A stretch of 64,000 nt of DNA from Bacteroidales bacterium (GTDB lineage Bacteria; Bacteroidota; Bacteroidia; Bacteroidales; UBA932): NCBI GenBank assembly GCA_017476575.1, contig JAFUZO010000042.1, positions 62,001 to 126,000 on the forward strand, given 5' to 3'. The position numbers were made by a program, and so were the translations under genes. The notes beneath the pieces were generated by a model, which did no database searches, was not told the origin of the DNA, and saw only the letters and a list, made by a program, of their open reading frames with translations. Position 1 is the first letter of the stretch. Every line of letters begins with the position of its first letter. Positions 52,823 to 60,791 of this stretch are shown one piece after another.

Positions 52823-55800
52823 TCAGAATTTAATTTGGACCATGCCTATGATTCTCCTGGGCCTCGGGTAGGCACCGATGTCGGCCCGGCGTATCGTGGA
52901 TTCCTGGTTTTCCACTTGGGAAGACACATCGGGGTCGAAGCCGTTGTATCGGGTCCACAGATAGAGATTTTCCGCGCTCACACCGACGGAGAGGCTCTTG
53001 ATCCAGGTGTCTTTGTTGCTGAAATCGAACAGATAGGAGAGCGAGACCGTCTTGAGCCGGAGGTAGGATGCGTCGTGCACCATGAAGTCGCTGGGCAGCA
53101 TGCTCGACCCGCTGCCCCCGGCGGCCGGGAAATTGGAGTCCGGGTTGCGGTAGGTATGCCAGCTGTCCAGCATGTAGCGGTATTGGTTGGAACAGTAGGT
53201 TCCGGCCATGTAGAACTCGGAGTAGTTGTAGATGCTTCCGCCCACCGAGTAGGCGAGGAATACGCCGAGGTCGAAGCCGTAGATGTGGAAATTGTTCTGC
53301 AGGCCGCCGTACACGACGGGGTCGGCGTCGCCCAGATAGGTGATGTCCTGGCTGTCGAGGATGCCGTCGTGGTTCTGGTCCACATATTTGGGACGGCCGC
53401 ACTTGTAGGGCTTGGCGTAGTAGTCCACATACTGGTGGGTGATTTCGTTCTCGTCGATCTCCTCCTGGTTGTGCCACACCCCGCCGTATTGGAAGCCCCA
53501 GAGCGAGTTGAGGGGGTATCCGGCCTTGTAGCCGTAAATCATGTAGCCCTTCTGGTCTTTCATGGCCACTACCTCCGTCTCTCCGCCGATGTCTTCCACC
53601 ATCTGGGCGTTGTGGGAGATGGTGAACGAACTCGTCCACGAGAAATTCCGCCTCGCCATGTTCCTTGTATCCAAGGTGAACTCCACGCCCCGGTTGGTGG
53701 TTCTGCCGAGGTTCTGCGTGTATCGGTCATAGCCCGTCTGCTGCGCCTTCTGCACGCTGAGCAGAAGGTCGCGGGTGATGGCCTGGTAGACCTCCGCCGT
53801 GGCCTTTATGCGTCCTTTCAGCACCGCCACATCCACGGCGGCGTTGTAGAGGTCGGTCTTCTCCCAGGTGAGATTGGGGCTGTCGAGCCGGGAGGGGTAG
53901 TAGAAGGAGGCCTGTCCGTCCCCGAGCAGATAGCCGCTCGTCGAGGAACTGAGCCGCTGGAGGGAACTGTAGGGGGCGATGGCATCGTTGCCGGTGCGCC
54001 CGGCGCTGAGGCGCAGCGACAGGTCCTGGAAGAGGCGCGTGCGCTTGAGCCATGTCTCGTTGGCGGCGTTCCACTTGAGCGCCGCGCTCGGAAAGAAGCC
54101 CCACTTGTTGTTGGCCGCAAAGTTCGACGACGCGTCGGTCCGCCCCGTGAAGGTAATGTAGTAGCGTTGCTTATAATTGTAGTTCACCCGCCCGAGGAAG
54201 GACATCTTGTGCACCTCCTCGTTGGACGATGTGATGGTGTAGTTGTCCTTGTCGCCGATGGCGTTGAGGTTGTTCCACAACAGATCGTCCACGAGCATCC
54301 CCTTGCCCGTGATGCTTTGGTAATTCGAGTTCTTGTAATACACGGACATGCCGACCATGGCGTCGAAATGGTGGACCCGGTCGAAATCGGCCTTGTAGGT
54401 CACCGTGTTGTCGGTGTTCAGCTGCAGCAGGTCGGTGTCCTGCCGCTGCACCTCGCCTCCGGTGCCCGCGAGCCTCCGTGCCGGGAGCGTCCCCGGCAGG
54501 TATTTGTAAAGGTGGGTGTCGTATTTGTAGTAGGTGTTGCGGCTCCTGATGGTGAGTTCCTTCACCGGGGTCAGCGTGAGGGACAGCGTCTGCGTGTCGG
54601 AGTCGCTGAGCCGCTTGTTCACCGACTGCATGATGGTAATGTAGGGGTTGTTGAACGGGGAGCCCTGTCCGTAGTTGTAGAGGTCGTTGATCTCGGAGTC
54701 GATGCCCAACACAGGGGAGATGTAGACCGCACCCGCCCAGACATTTGTTCCGCCGATGTTCGTCTTGTTGTTGTTGTTCTGACGGCGGAGCACATTGGCG
54801 TTATAGTCTATTTTCAGCCATGGAGTGAAGCGGTGTCCGAGGTTCAGCCTGCCGATGAAGCGCTCCGTGCCGGAGTCGAGGATGATGCCCTCGTCGTCGG
54901 CGTAGGAAAGGGATGCGAAATAGTTGGTCTGCTTGGAGTTGCCGCTCACGGAAAGGCCGTACTCCTGGAACGGTGCCGTCCGTGTGATGGCCTTGAACCA
55001 GTCGGTCCCGGCCCCGAGCGCTTCCGGGTCGGAATACTTTTCGGCGTAGCCGGGCGTGACGGGGTAGATGAGCCCGTTGCCGGTCGCTCTCGCGAAATCG
55101 ACGCGGTCGTTATTGTAGGTGGCGAACTCATCGGCGCCCATGTAGTCGAGGCTGCGGGCCAGATGCGAGAAGCCCACTTTGAAGGTGGCCGTCACCGCGG
55201 GTTTGGACACGGTGGGGGAGCCTGCCTTCGTGGTCACGATGATGACCCCGTTGGCCCCCTGCGAGCCGTAGATGGCCGTGGAAGAGGCGTCCTTCAGCAC
55301 CGAAATGCTCTCAATGTCCGAAGTGTTGAGGTCGCCCAGGTCCTGCACGGCGTTTATCACCCCGTCCACCACGATGAGCGGTTCGTTCCCGGCCGTGATG
55401 GAGCGCGCTCCGCGTATGCGGATGGAGGTGCCCTCGGTGGGATCGCCCGATACGCTCAGGATGTCCGCCCCGGCGATGCGTCCCTGGAGGGCCTGGTCCA
55501 CGGAGAGGGTGGCGGTGTTCTCCACATCCTGCATCTTCACCGTGGCGACCGAACCCGTCAGGTCCTGCTTCTTCTGTTCTCCGAAGCCGATCACCACCGA
55601 CTCGTCAAGGAATTGGGTGTCATCTTCAAGGGTGATGTCGAAGCGGCGGAGTTTCCCCACTTTCATCCTGGATGTCTTGTATCCGAGCGATTCAAAGACG
55701 AGCACGGATTCCTCTCCCGGGACCTTCAGGAGAAAGGTGCCGTCGGCATCCGTAGCGGTTCCGGTCTTTGTGCCCTCCACGGAGACAGTGGCCCCCGGAA

Positions 55801-55921
55801 GGGCTTTCCCGTCACTGTCGACGATGCGCCCCCTCACCTCCATCTGCCTCTGGGCAAGGGCGCAGGGCAGATGCAGCATGAGCAAGGCGGCGACAGCGAG
55901 CAATAGTTTTGGTGTTTTCAT
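52823..55921 (-). CDS. SusC/RagA TonB-linked outer-membrane transporter
   Basis: A 1032-residue SusC-type transporter. Signal peptide ending 'CALAQ', carboxypeptidase-regulatory-like domain ('MEVRGRIVDSDGKALPGATV', about residues 27-105), plug with 'GTSIRIRGARSITAGNEPLI' and 'IESISVLKDASSTAIYGSQG' (the SusC signature box), and barrel ending 'RIIGMVQIKF' with the terminal Phe. No STN domain is present. It is the core of the locus; the regulator for it is probably the divergent DUF6377 protein rather than an anti-sigma factor. An overlapping + strand open frame of about 1200 codons is a shadow. Confidence 0.95.
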   Translation of the reverse strand: MKTPKLLLAVAALLMLHLPCALAQRQMEVRGRIVDSDGKALPGATVSVEGTKTGTATDADGTFLLKVPGEESVLVFESLGYKTSRMKVGKLRRFDITLEDDTQFLDESVVIGFGEQKKQDLTGSVATVKMQDVENTATLSVDQALQGRIAGADILSVSGDPTEGTSIRIRGARSITAGNEPLIVVDGVINAVQDLGDLNTSDIESISVLKDASSTAIYGSQGANGVIIVTTKAGSPTVSKPAVTATFKVGFSHLARSLDYMGADEFATYNNDRVDFARATGNGLIYPVTPGYAEKYSDPEALGAGTDWFKAITRTAPFQEYGLSVSGNSKQTNYFASLSYADDEGIILDSGTERFIGRLNLGHRFTPWLKIDYNANVLRRQNNNNKTNIGGTNVWAGAVYISPVLGIDSEINDLYNYGQGSPFNNPYITIMQSVNKRLSDSDTQTLSLTLTPVKELTIRSRNTYYKYDTHLYKYLPGTLPARRLAGTGGEVQRQDTDLLQLNTDNTVTYKADFDRVHHFDAMVGMSVYYKNSNYQSITGKGMLVDDLLWNNLNAIGDKDNYTITSSNEEVHKMSFLGRVNYNYKQRYYITFTGRTDASSNFAANNKWGFFPSAALKWNAANETWLKRTRLFQDLSLRLSAGRTGNDAIAPYSSLQRLSSSTSGYLLGDGQASFYYPSRLDSPNLTWEKTDLYNAAVDVAVLKGRIKATAEVYQAITRDLLLSVQKAQQTGYDRYTQNLGRTTNRGVEFTLDTRNMARRNFSWTSSFTISHNAQMVEDIGGETEVVAMKDQKGYMIYGYKAGYPLNSLWGFQYGGVWHNQEEIDENEITHQYVDYYAKPYKCGRPKYVDQNHDGILDSQDITYLGDADPVVYGGLQNNFHIYGFDLGVFLAYSVGGSIYNYSEFYMAGTYCSNQYRYMLDSWHTYRNPDSNFPAAGGSGSSMLPSDFMVHDASYLRLKTVSLSYLFDFSNKDTWIKSLSVGVSAENLYLWTRYNGFDPDVSSQVENQESTIRRADIGAYPRPRRIIGMVQIKF

Positions 55922-55944
55922 GTTGTGTGATCAGTTGTTCCGGC

Positions 55945-58362
55945 CTATTCCGTCAGGACATAGGCGCCCATGATTCTTCCGTTGCGCTCATTTCCCTTCT
56001 GGTCCTTTCCGAGAAGGTTTTTCTGCGGGTCGGTAAGGGAGATGTTGCCGAAATCGATGGCTTTCAGTTCCGCCGCGGTCATGCCCTGGGTATAGATGTC
56101 CTCGTAGCGGCTGTCGAGCGGATAGACTTCGCCATTGAAGGTTCCCAAGTCGAAGACTTCGTATTGCGTTGTCGATCGGCTCCCGCCCATCTCGCCGTAA
56201 TACCAGCGGTTCCAGATGCTCTTTTCCCGGATTACATTCAGGAGATTGTCCCCTCCTCCCATCAGGATGGAATTATGGACCTGGATGGTGGCGCTGGTCC
56301 GTGTGATGTCGTTGGTGTTCTCGGCCATCGTGCAGCTCACGACATACAATTTCGTGTTGGCGCCATTCGTTACGAACGTTGAATTGCTGGACGGTGTGGT
56401 GTTCTTCGATGCCGTAGAGTTGGCGATGACGGTGTTGCCGGTTCCTCCGCTGAAGAGAATCCCGCCATATTGTGTCGGTGATGTCGAAGTGTTATCCGTC
56501 GCGATGTTCGACAGGAGCAGGCTGTTGAAGATCAGGGCCGTCCCGTCAGTATAGATGGCTCCGCCGCGCCGCGCCTTGCAGGAAGAGAAGGTTGCATCGC
56601 AGACGGTAAGGTTGCCGTGATTGAAGAGGGCTCCTCCGTTGCCGCCGGTTACGAGCCGGCTGAACGAACAGCCGTTCTGGAAGGTGGCCGAGGCCCCGGC
56701 CATGATGGCGATGCCGGCACCGTTCAACGCCTGGCTCGTCGAACCGTCTCCCTCGAAGGAGGTATGGTCGAAGAAAGCCGAACTTTTGGCATACATATAG
56801 ATGGCACCGCCTTGGTTGCTCGATGCGGCCACGGCCATGTTCCCGGAAAAAGTGCAGCCGTTGAAAGAGACGGCGCTGCCGGTATCGGTATTGCTCAGCG
56901 CAACCGCTCCTCCACGTGCTGCGGTATTGTTGCTGAACGTGCAGTCCTCAAAAACGATTGTGTGCGGAGTGTCGCCGCTGACATAGACAGCCGCACCTCC
57001 GTATGTCCCGGTTGCTGATGTGCTGGTAAGCCCGTCGAAGGTGCAGTCCTTGAAGGTGACGACGGAATTGGCGGAAGAGGTGTAGCTGAAAGCGATGCCG
57101 GAGGTGGCGGTCTCTGTGGCGGAGGGGTTCGCTGTGAAGGTGATGTTCTCGAAGGTGAAATCTACCACCTTGTTGCTGCCGCCGACCTCGAAGATGTGGT
57201 CGGTGTCGGCGGTCTGGTTGCAGATGAACGTTGTCGGGTTGCTCCCGCTGCCCTCTCCCTTGACATAGACGGAAATGCCGCTTGCATTGTAATGGGGGGC
57301 CAGTGTCGCTCCGCCGTTGGCTTCCTGTATGTTATAGGTGCCTCCGGCCACGTGTATCGTGGCTCCCGTCAGCCTCCATCCCGCCGTGGTCCCGTTCCGG
57401 GAGTAGGATGGGGCGAGCAGGTCGATCAGCCGTTCCGGCCCGGCGGGCGCGGCCTCGCTTGTTCCGTTGCCGGTTCCATCCGTAGTGATGTACCAGTCGC
57501 TTACGATGCGGCTGTTGATTTCGCCGAGGTCGTACACCGTGGCGCGTGCTCTTTCAAAAGCGGACTTGCCAAGGCCTCCGGCCATGGGTTTTCCGTCCTT
57601 TTCCACCTTGAAGGCGATTCCGTCCCCGATGTCTTCACCGGGCAGGATGGCCAGGTAGTAGGTCTGCCCTGCCGCGATACCGCTCAACGAGACATATTCG
57701 CCCGTCCCGCCAGGGGTGACGGCAAAGGTCTCCGGGAAATCCGTGTCGATCGTTCCCGTAAGCGTTTTTTCGAGGGAGTTGGGGCCCAGGGTGATCCGTG
57801 TGAAATCGGTGGCGGCTGCCGTCGAGAATTTCACGATGCTTGTCATGTTCTTGAAATGCAGCGCAAGTTCGCTCTTTGCGGTCTTGGCCGCCATGATGTT
57901 GGCATCCTTGAACTCGCCGCTCTGTTCGCGTCCGATCCGTACGGACAGGGTTCCGGCTGAAGCGGAGAACGTGTAATCGGCACTCGGTGGATATACGGCA
58001 TAGAAATCGTCGATGTTGTCGAGGGTCTCGGCGGCGAGTTCAAGCGTGACCTTTCCGCCAGCAACCTCCACATCCCGGTAGTCCTCCGCGCCTTCGCCCC
58101 AAAGGATGCGGATTTCATCGCTTTCGCTCCACGAAAGCTCCGTTCCGTCCCATGAGGTGCGGGTGTCGGCCTCCCCGGAATCACGCTCCGTAGACACGGC
58201 GAAACTGAGCCGGACCATGCCGCCGGGCACGGCCTCTGCTCCGTCGTCCGCCAGATGTTCCTCGGGATCATTCTCCACGGGGACCAGGCTCTCCCTTTCA
58301 CAGGAGACGGCAGTTGCGAACAGGAGTGCCGCAACTGCGAAAATGCTGATTGTCTTTTTCAT
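55945..58362 (-). CDS. Fimbrillin-like lipoprotein with right-handed beta-helix
   Basis: An 805-residue lipoprotein (start at 58362, lipobox 'ATAVSC', Cys21; the longer frame would overlap the small upstream ORF). 'TRTSWDGTELSWSESDEIRI' is the fimbrillin-like opening. From about residue 295 a beta-helix begins ('WYITTDGTGNGTSEAAPAG'), with repeats such as 'CTFDGLTSTSATGTYGGAAV', 'CTFSNNTAARGGAVALSNTD' and 'CTFSGNMAVAASSNQGGAIY'. The C-terminus 'NGRIMGAYVLTE' is like the end of its paralogue at 46087-48228. It precedes SusC by 23 bases. The position as the first large protein of the operon suggests it is made in quantity; a surface scaffold or adhesin role is inferred. Confidence 0.8.
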   Translation of the reverse strand: MKKTISIFAVAALLFATAVSCERESLVPVENDPEEHLADDGAEAVPGGMVRLSFAVSTERDSGEADTRTSWDGTELSWSESDEIRILWGEGAEDYRDVEVAGGKVTLELAAETLDNIDDFYAVYPPSADYTFSASAGTLSVRIGREQSGEFKDANIMAAKTAKSELALHFKNMTSIVKFSTAAATDFTRITLGPNSLEKTLTGTIDTDFPETFAVTPGGTGEYVSLSGIAAGQTYYLAILPGEDIGDGIAFKVEKDGKPMAGGLGKSAFERARATVYDLGEINSRIVSDWYITTDGTGNGTSEAAPAGPERLIDLLAPSYSRNGTTAGWRLTGATIHVAGGTYNIQEANGGATLAPHYNASGISVYVKGEGSGSNPTTFICNQTADTDHIFEVGGSNKVVDFTFENITFTANPSATETATSGIAFSYTSSANSVVTFKDCTFDGLTSTSATGTYGGAAVYVSGDTPHTIVFEDCTFSNNTAARGGAVALSNTDTGSAVSFNGCTFSGNMAVAASSNQGGAIYMYAKSSAFFDHTSFEGDGSTSQALNGAGIAIMAGASATFQNGCSFSRLVTGGNGGALFNHGNLTVCDATFSSCKARRGGAIYTDGTALIFNSLLLSNIATDNTSTSPTQYGGILFSGGTGNTVIANSTASKNTTPSSNSTFVTNGANTKLYVVSCTMAENTNDITRTSATIQVHNSILMGGGDNLLNVIREKSIWNRWYYGEMGGSRSTTQYEVFDLGTFNGEVYPLDSRYEDIYTQGMTAAELKAIDFGNISLTDPQKNLLGKDQKGNERNGRIMGAYVLTE

Positions 58363-58364
58363 GG

Positions 58365-58514
58365 CTAAAGTTCCCAATCATAAGTTTGTTCCTCCATCGA
58401 GTCGTCAAGTTCGACGTCCAGTTGCATGCTGGCGCACACAACTTCCCCGTATCTCAAGGAGATGCAGGTGGTTTCCGGGGTGTGATAGCCCCATTTTTCA
58501 ATTATTTTTTCCAT
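58365..58514 (-). CDS. 49-residue leader peptide gene (small ORF)
   Basis: A 49-codon ORF on the - strand from ATG at 58514 to TAG at 58365-58367, two bases before the start of the beta-helix lipoprotein. It begins 'MEKIIEKWGYHTPETTC' and ends 'MEEQTYDWEL', with two Cys (17 and 27) and an acidic, aromatic tail. Bacteroidales genomes contain many small proteins of this plan (Lys/Glu-rich start, one or two Cys, acidic Asp/Tyr/Trp-rich end) placed just before fimbrillin-like genes; their role is unknown. The promoter box at 58603 and the two-base spacing to the next gene support translation. There is no signal peptide. Confidence 0.65.
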   Translation of the reverse strand: MEKIIEKWGYHTPETTCISLRYGEVVCASMQLDVELDDSMEEQTYDWEL

Positions 58515-58602
58515 GGCCGAGTTGTTTATCAGTTTTGTTGTCTGTGTGGTTTTGCTTTTTGCAAATTTTGAAAGAAAAAACCTCTTTTACTATACTCGTG
58601 CG

Positions 58603-58610
58603 CAAAATTA
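58603..58610 (-). promoter_or_regulatory. Predicted promoter of the 13-gene - strand operon
   Basis: TAATTTTG on the - strand matches TAnnTTTG and lies 88 bases before the small ORF start. The sequence around it is AT-rich (58500-58620), unlike the GC-rich genes. The leader between it and 58514 has no obvious strong hairpin. Confidence 0.5.
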
Positions 58611-58802
58611 TAAGTCGGAATGAGAGCGTTTAAAAATGCGTCGGAAGGAGGTAAAATGGGCTCATCGAGCATTCTATGGCAGATTCTGCTATGACCCTTC
58701 AGCGCTGGATTTATAAGTGTTTCTATAAGTTTCCGGCCCTGCTCCATGCTTCGGAATTCTGATTTTTTCGCTACCTTGCAGAAGTTTCGAAAAACACATG
58801 GA

Positions 58803-60392
58803 ATGAGATTCTTCTTCAAGACCCTTTTACTCTCCCTTCCTGTGCTCGCCGTCGCCTGCACCAAAAGCCCCGTGGAGCAGGCTCTCGCACACTTGGACGA
58901 AGCCATCAGCAGGCGGGCCGACTACATTGCAGCGTTCGAGCGGGGCAACGATTCCCTGCGGCTGGAACTCGCTGCGGCGTATTCCGACAGTGCCCGTTGG
59001 GCAGCATCTGAGCGGCTCTACCAGTCCTACTACCATTACAGCATCGACTCGGCGGGGCACTATGTGGTGCGTATGCAGCGTTGGACAGCCTCTCCCCAGC
59101 AGGAGTTTCTTACCCGTCTGTCGGAGGTTCAGCTGCTCGCATGGTCGCATGACGAGGCCCGGGCACTTATGCTCTACGAATCTCTCGACACCTCTATCAT
59201 AATGGGGGACAGACAGCTGCGGGAGCGCTATCTTGCAAGGGGAATAGAGGTCTACAACAATCTCTCCCGCTTCCCTCGTTTTCTTGCCCAGCAGCAGGAC
59301 TATCCCGATTCGTTGCGCCGCCTGCGGGAAGAATATATAGCCATTGACACAGCTTCCTACTACGGACGCAAGGTGCTGGCGCAGCAGTTGAGGGACTCCG
59401 GACACTTGGAAGATGCGCTGGAACTCTTTATGGACAGCTACCGCCGTGCCGAAAAGACCGATTACCACGAACTCACCTCCATAGAGTACAATACTGCCAT
59501 GCTCTACGGGCAACTGGAGAATGTGGATCAGAAGATAATATGGCTCTCACGCTCCGCAATAAGCGATTTTCGTGCTCCGAACCGGGATTTTCTCTCGCTC
59601 TACGAGCTGGCGATGACGCTCTATGCAGGTGGCGACCTGAAGCGGGCCCGCCGTTACATCCGTATTCATTTCACCGATGTTCTCGCCGGGGATTTCCAAG
59701 CCCATGTAATACGCTCGTCGCGGGCGCAGAACATGATTGCCGAGGCTTATATGCAGGCGGAGCATACCAAACGCATGGTGCTCATTATAAGCATAATAGG
59801 TCTTATCTTGCTGCTCGCCGTCATTCTCTGGCTCATGCATGTGTCGCGCAGACAGGCGCACAATCTCTCTGTGGCCAACCGGGCTCTTGAAGATGTCAAT
59901 GCCGCGCTCGATTCCTCTAACCGCTCGCTTGCCGAGGCGAACAAAATCAAGGATAATTATGTGTTCCGCTACATGGATCTTAGCGTGAGCTATCTGGACA
60001 AGGTGGAGAGCTACCGGCATGTTCTCAGGCAGATAGCCAAGAACAAGGGCACGGATGCTCTCATGGCCGAACTGCGCAGGCCGTCGGAATACTCCGACTA
60101 CAAGCGGTTCTACAAAGTTTTCGATCAGACTTTCCTCGGCATCTTCCCTCATTTTGTGGAAGATGTGAATGCACTGCTGCGGGAAGAGGCTCGTTTCGAT
60201 GTGCCCGTGGGCAGCCGACTGCCCACAGAAATCCGCATACTCGCCGTAATAAAACTGGGAATCGACGACTCTCCCCGAATCGCCTCTTTCCTCAACTGTT
60301 CGCTCTCAACGGTTTATACCTATCGCGCCAAGCTACGCAACCTCGCCCTCTGCCCTAAGGACGAGTTCGAACTATGCATCAAGGCGCTATAG
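58803..60392 (+). CDS. DUF6377-type membrane-anchored transcriptional regulator
   Basis: A 529-residue one-component regulator typical of Bacteroidales. The start at 58803 (MRFFFKTLLLSLPVLAVAC) gives a signal or lipoprotein-type N-terminus. Residues about 25-320 are helical TPR-like sensor repeats, followed by a transmembrane segment at about 324-346 ('MVLIISIIGLILLLAVILWL'), a coiled-coil linker ('NRALEDVNAALDSSNRSLAE') and a cytoplasmic part with a C-terminal HTH at about 476-515 ('IASFLNCSLSTVYTYRAKLR'). This is the layout of DUF6377 proteins. It is divergent from the operon starting at 58514 and very likely senses its substrate and controls it. G+C is visibly lower than in the adjacent operon, suggesting a separate history. 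Confidence 0.88.
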   Translation: MRFFFKTLLLSLPVLAVACTKSPVEQALAHLDEAISRRADYIAAFERGNDSLRLELAAAYSDSARWAASERLYQSYYHYSIDSAGHYVVRMQRWTASPQQEFLTRLSEVQLLAWSHDEARALMLYESLDTSIIMGDRQLRERYLARGIEVYNNLSRFPRFLAQQQDYPDSLRRLREEYIAIDTASYYGRKVLAQQLRDSGHLEDALELFMDSYRRAEKTDYHELTSIEYNTAMLYGQLENVDQKIIWLSRSAISDFRAPNRDFLSLYELAMTLYAGGDLKRARRYIRIHFTDVLAGDFQAHVIRSSRAQNMIAEAYMQAEHTKRMVLIISIIGLILLLAVILWLMHVSRRQAHNLSVANRALEDVNAALDSSNRSLAEANKIKDNYVFRYMDLSVSYLDKVESYRHVLRQIAKNKGTDALMAELRRPSEYSDYKRFYKVFDQTFLGIFPHFVEDVNALLREEARFDVPVGSRLPTEIRILAVIKLGIDDSPRIASFLNCSLSTVYTYRAKLRNLALCPKDEFELCIKAL

Positions 60393-60547
60393 AAAAAATT
60401 ACAGCGCCACCACCGATGACGGTTTTCGTGGAGGGAAGGAATTGCCACCGTTCTGGACCTGTCCATCACCTCCAGATTACGAGGTAAGGCTCCTCCTTTC
60501 CCCGGCGAACCGTCGACAGGTCATAAATTGCTATCGTTCGTAGACTA

Positions 60548-60711
60548 AGAGTCTGTTTTGAAGTCATTCAACAGATTCTTTCTCGGTCTTTTTGGAATCT
60601 TTTTCCTGGTTCCTCAGTCAGATAGCCCCTGCCATCCTCCTTCAGATCCAGAAAAAAACTTCTCAAAAATCCCTGTATCAATAAAAATGTCCATCATTTA
60701 AAACAGACTCT
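60548..60711. mobile_element. MITE-like element or insertion sequence remnant
   Basis: A 164-base unit bounded by perfect 12-base inverted repeats, AGAGTCTGTTTT (60548-60559) and AAAACAGACTCT (60700-60711). The interior is AT-rich with no gene. Ends of this kind, starting GAGTCTGTTTT, are found on several Bacteroidetes insertion sequences, so this may be a deletion derivative without transposase. A longer target duplication is not evident. The 155 bases before it (60393-60547), after the regulator stop, hold nothing I can identify. Confidence 0.6.
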
Positions 60712-60719
60712 AAAAAGTT

Positions 60720-60727
60720 TATCTTTG
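60720..60727 (+). promoter_or_regulatory. -7 element of the DUF4419 gene
   Basis: TATCTTTG on the + strand begins nine bases after the right end of the MITE-like unit, so any -33 element would lie inside the element. The ATG at 60792 is 64 bases further on. Confidence 0.6.
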
Positions 60728-60791
60728 CAAGACCTCCTTTCGGGAAGGAGACAGAGATGCAAAAGAGATTTTGCATGAAGCACATGCGAAT

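Noticed and set aside
52316..55906. A + strand open frame of 1196 codons opposite SusC and part of SusD
   Set aside because: The real genes on the - strand have clear SusC and SusD signatures; the + frame has none and is a codon-bias shadow.
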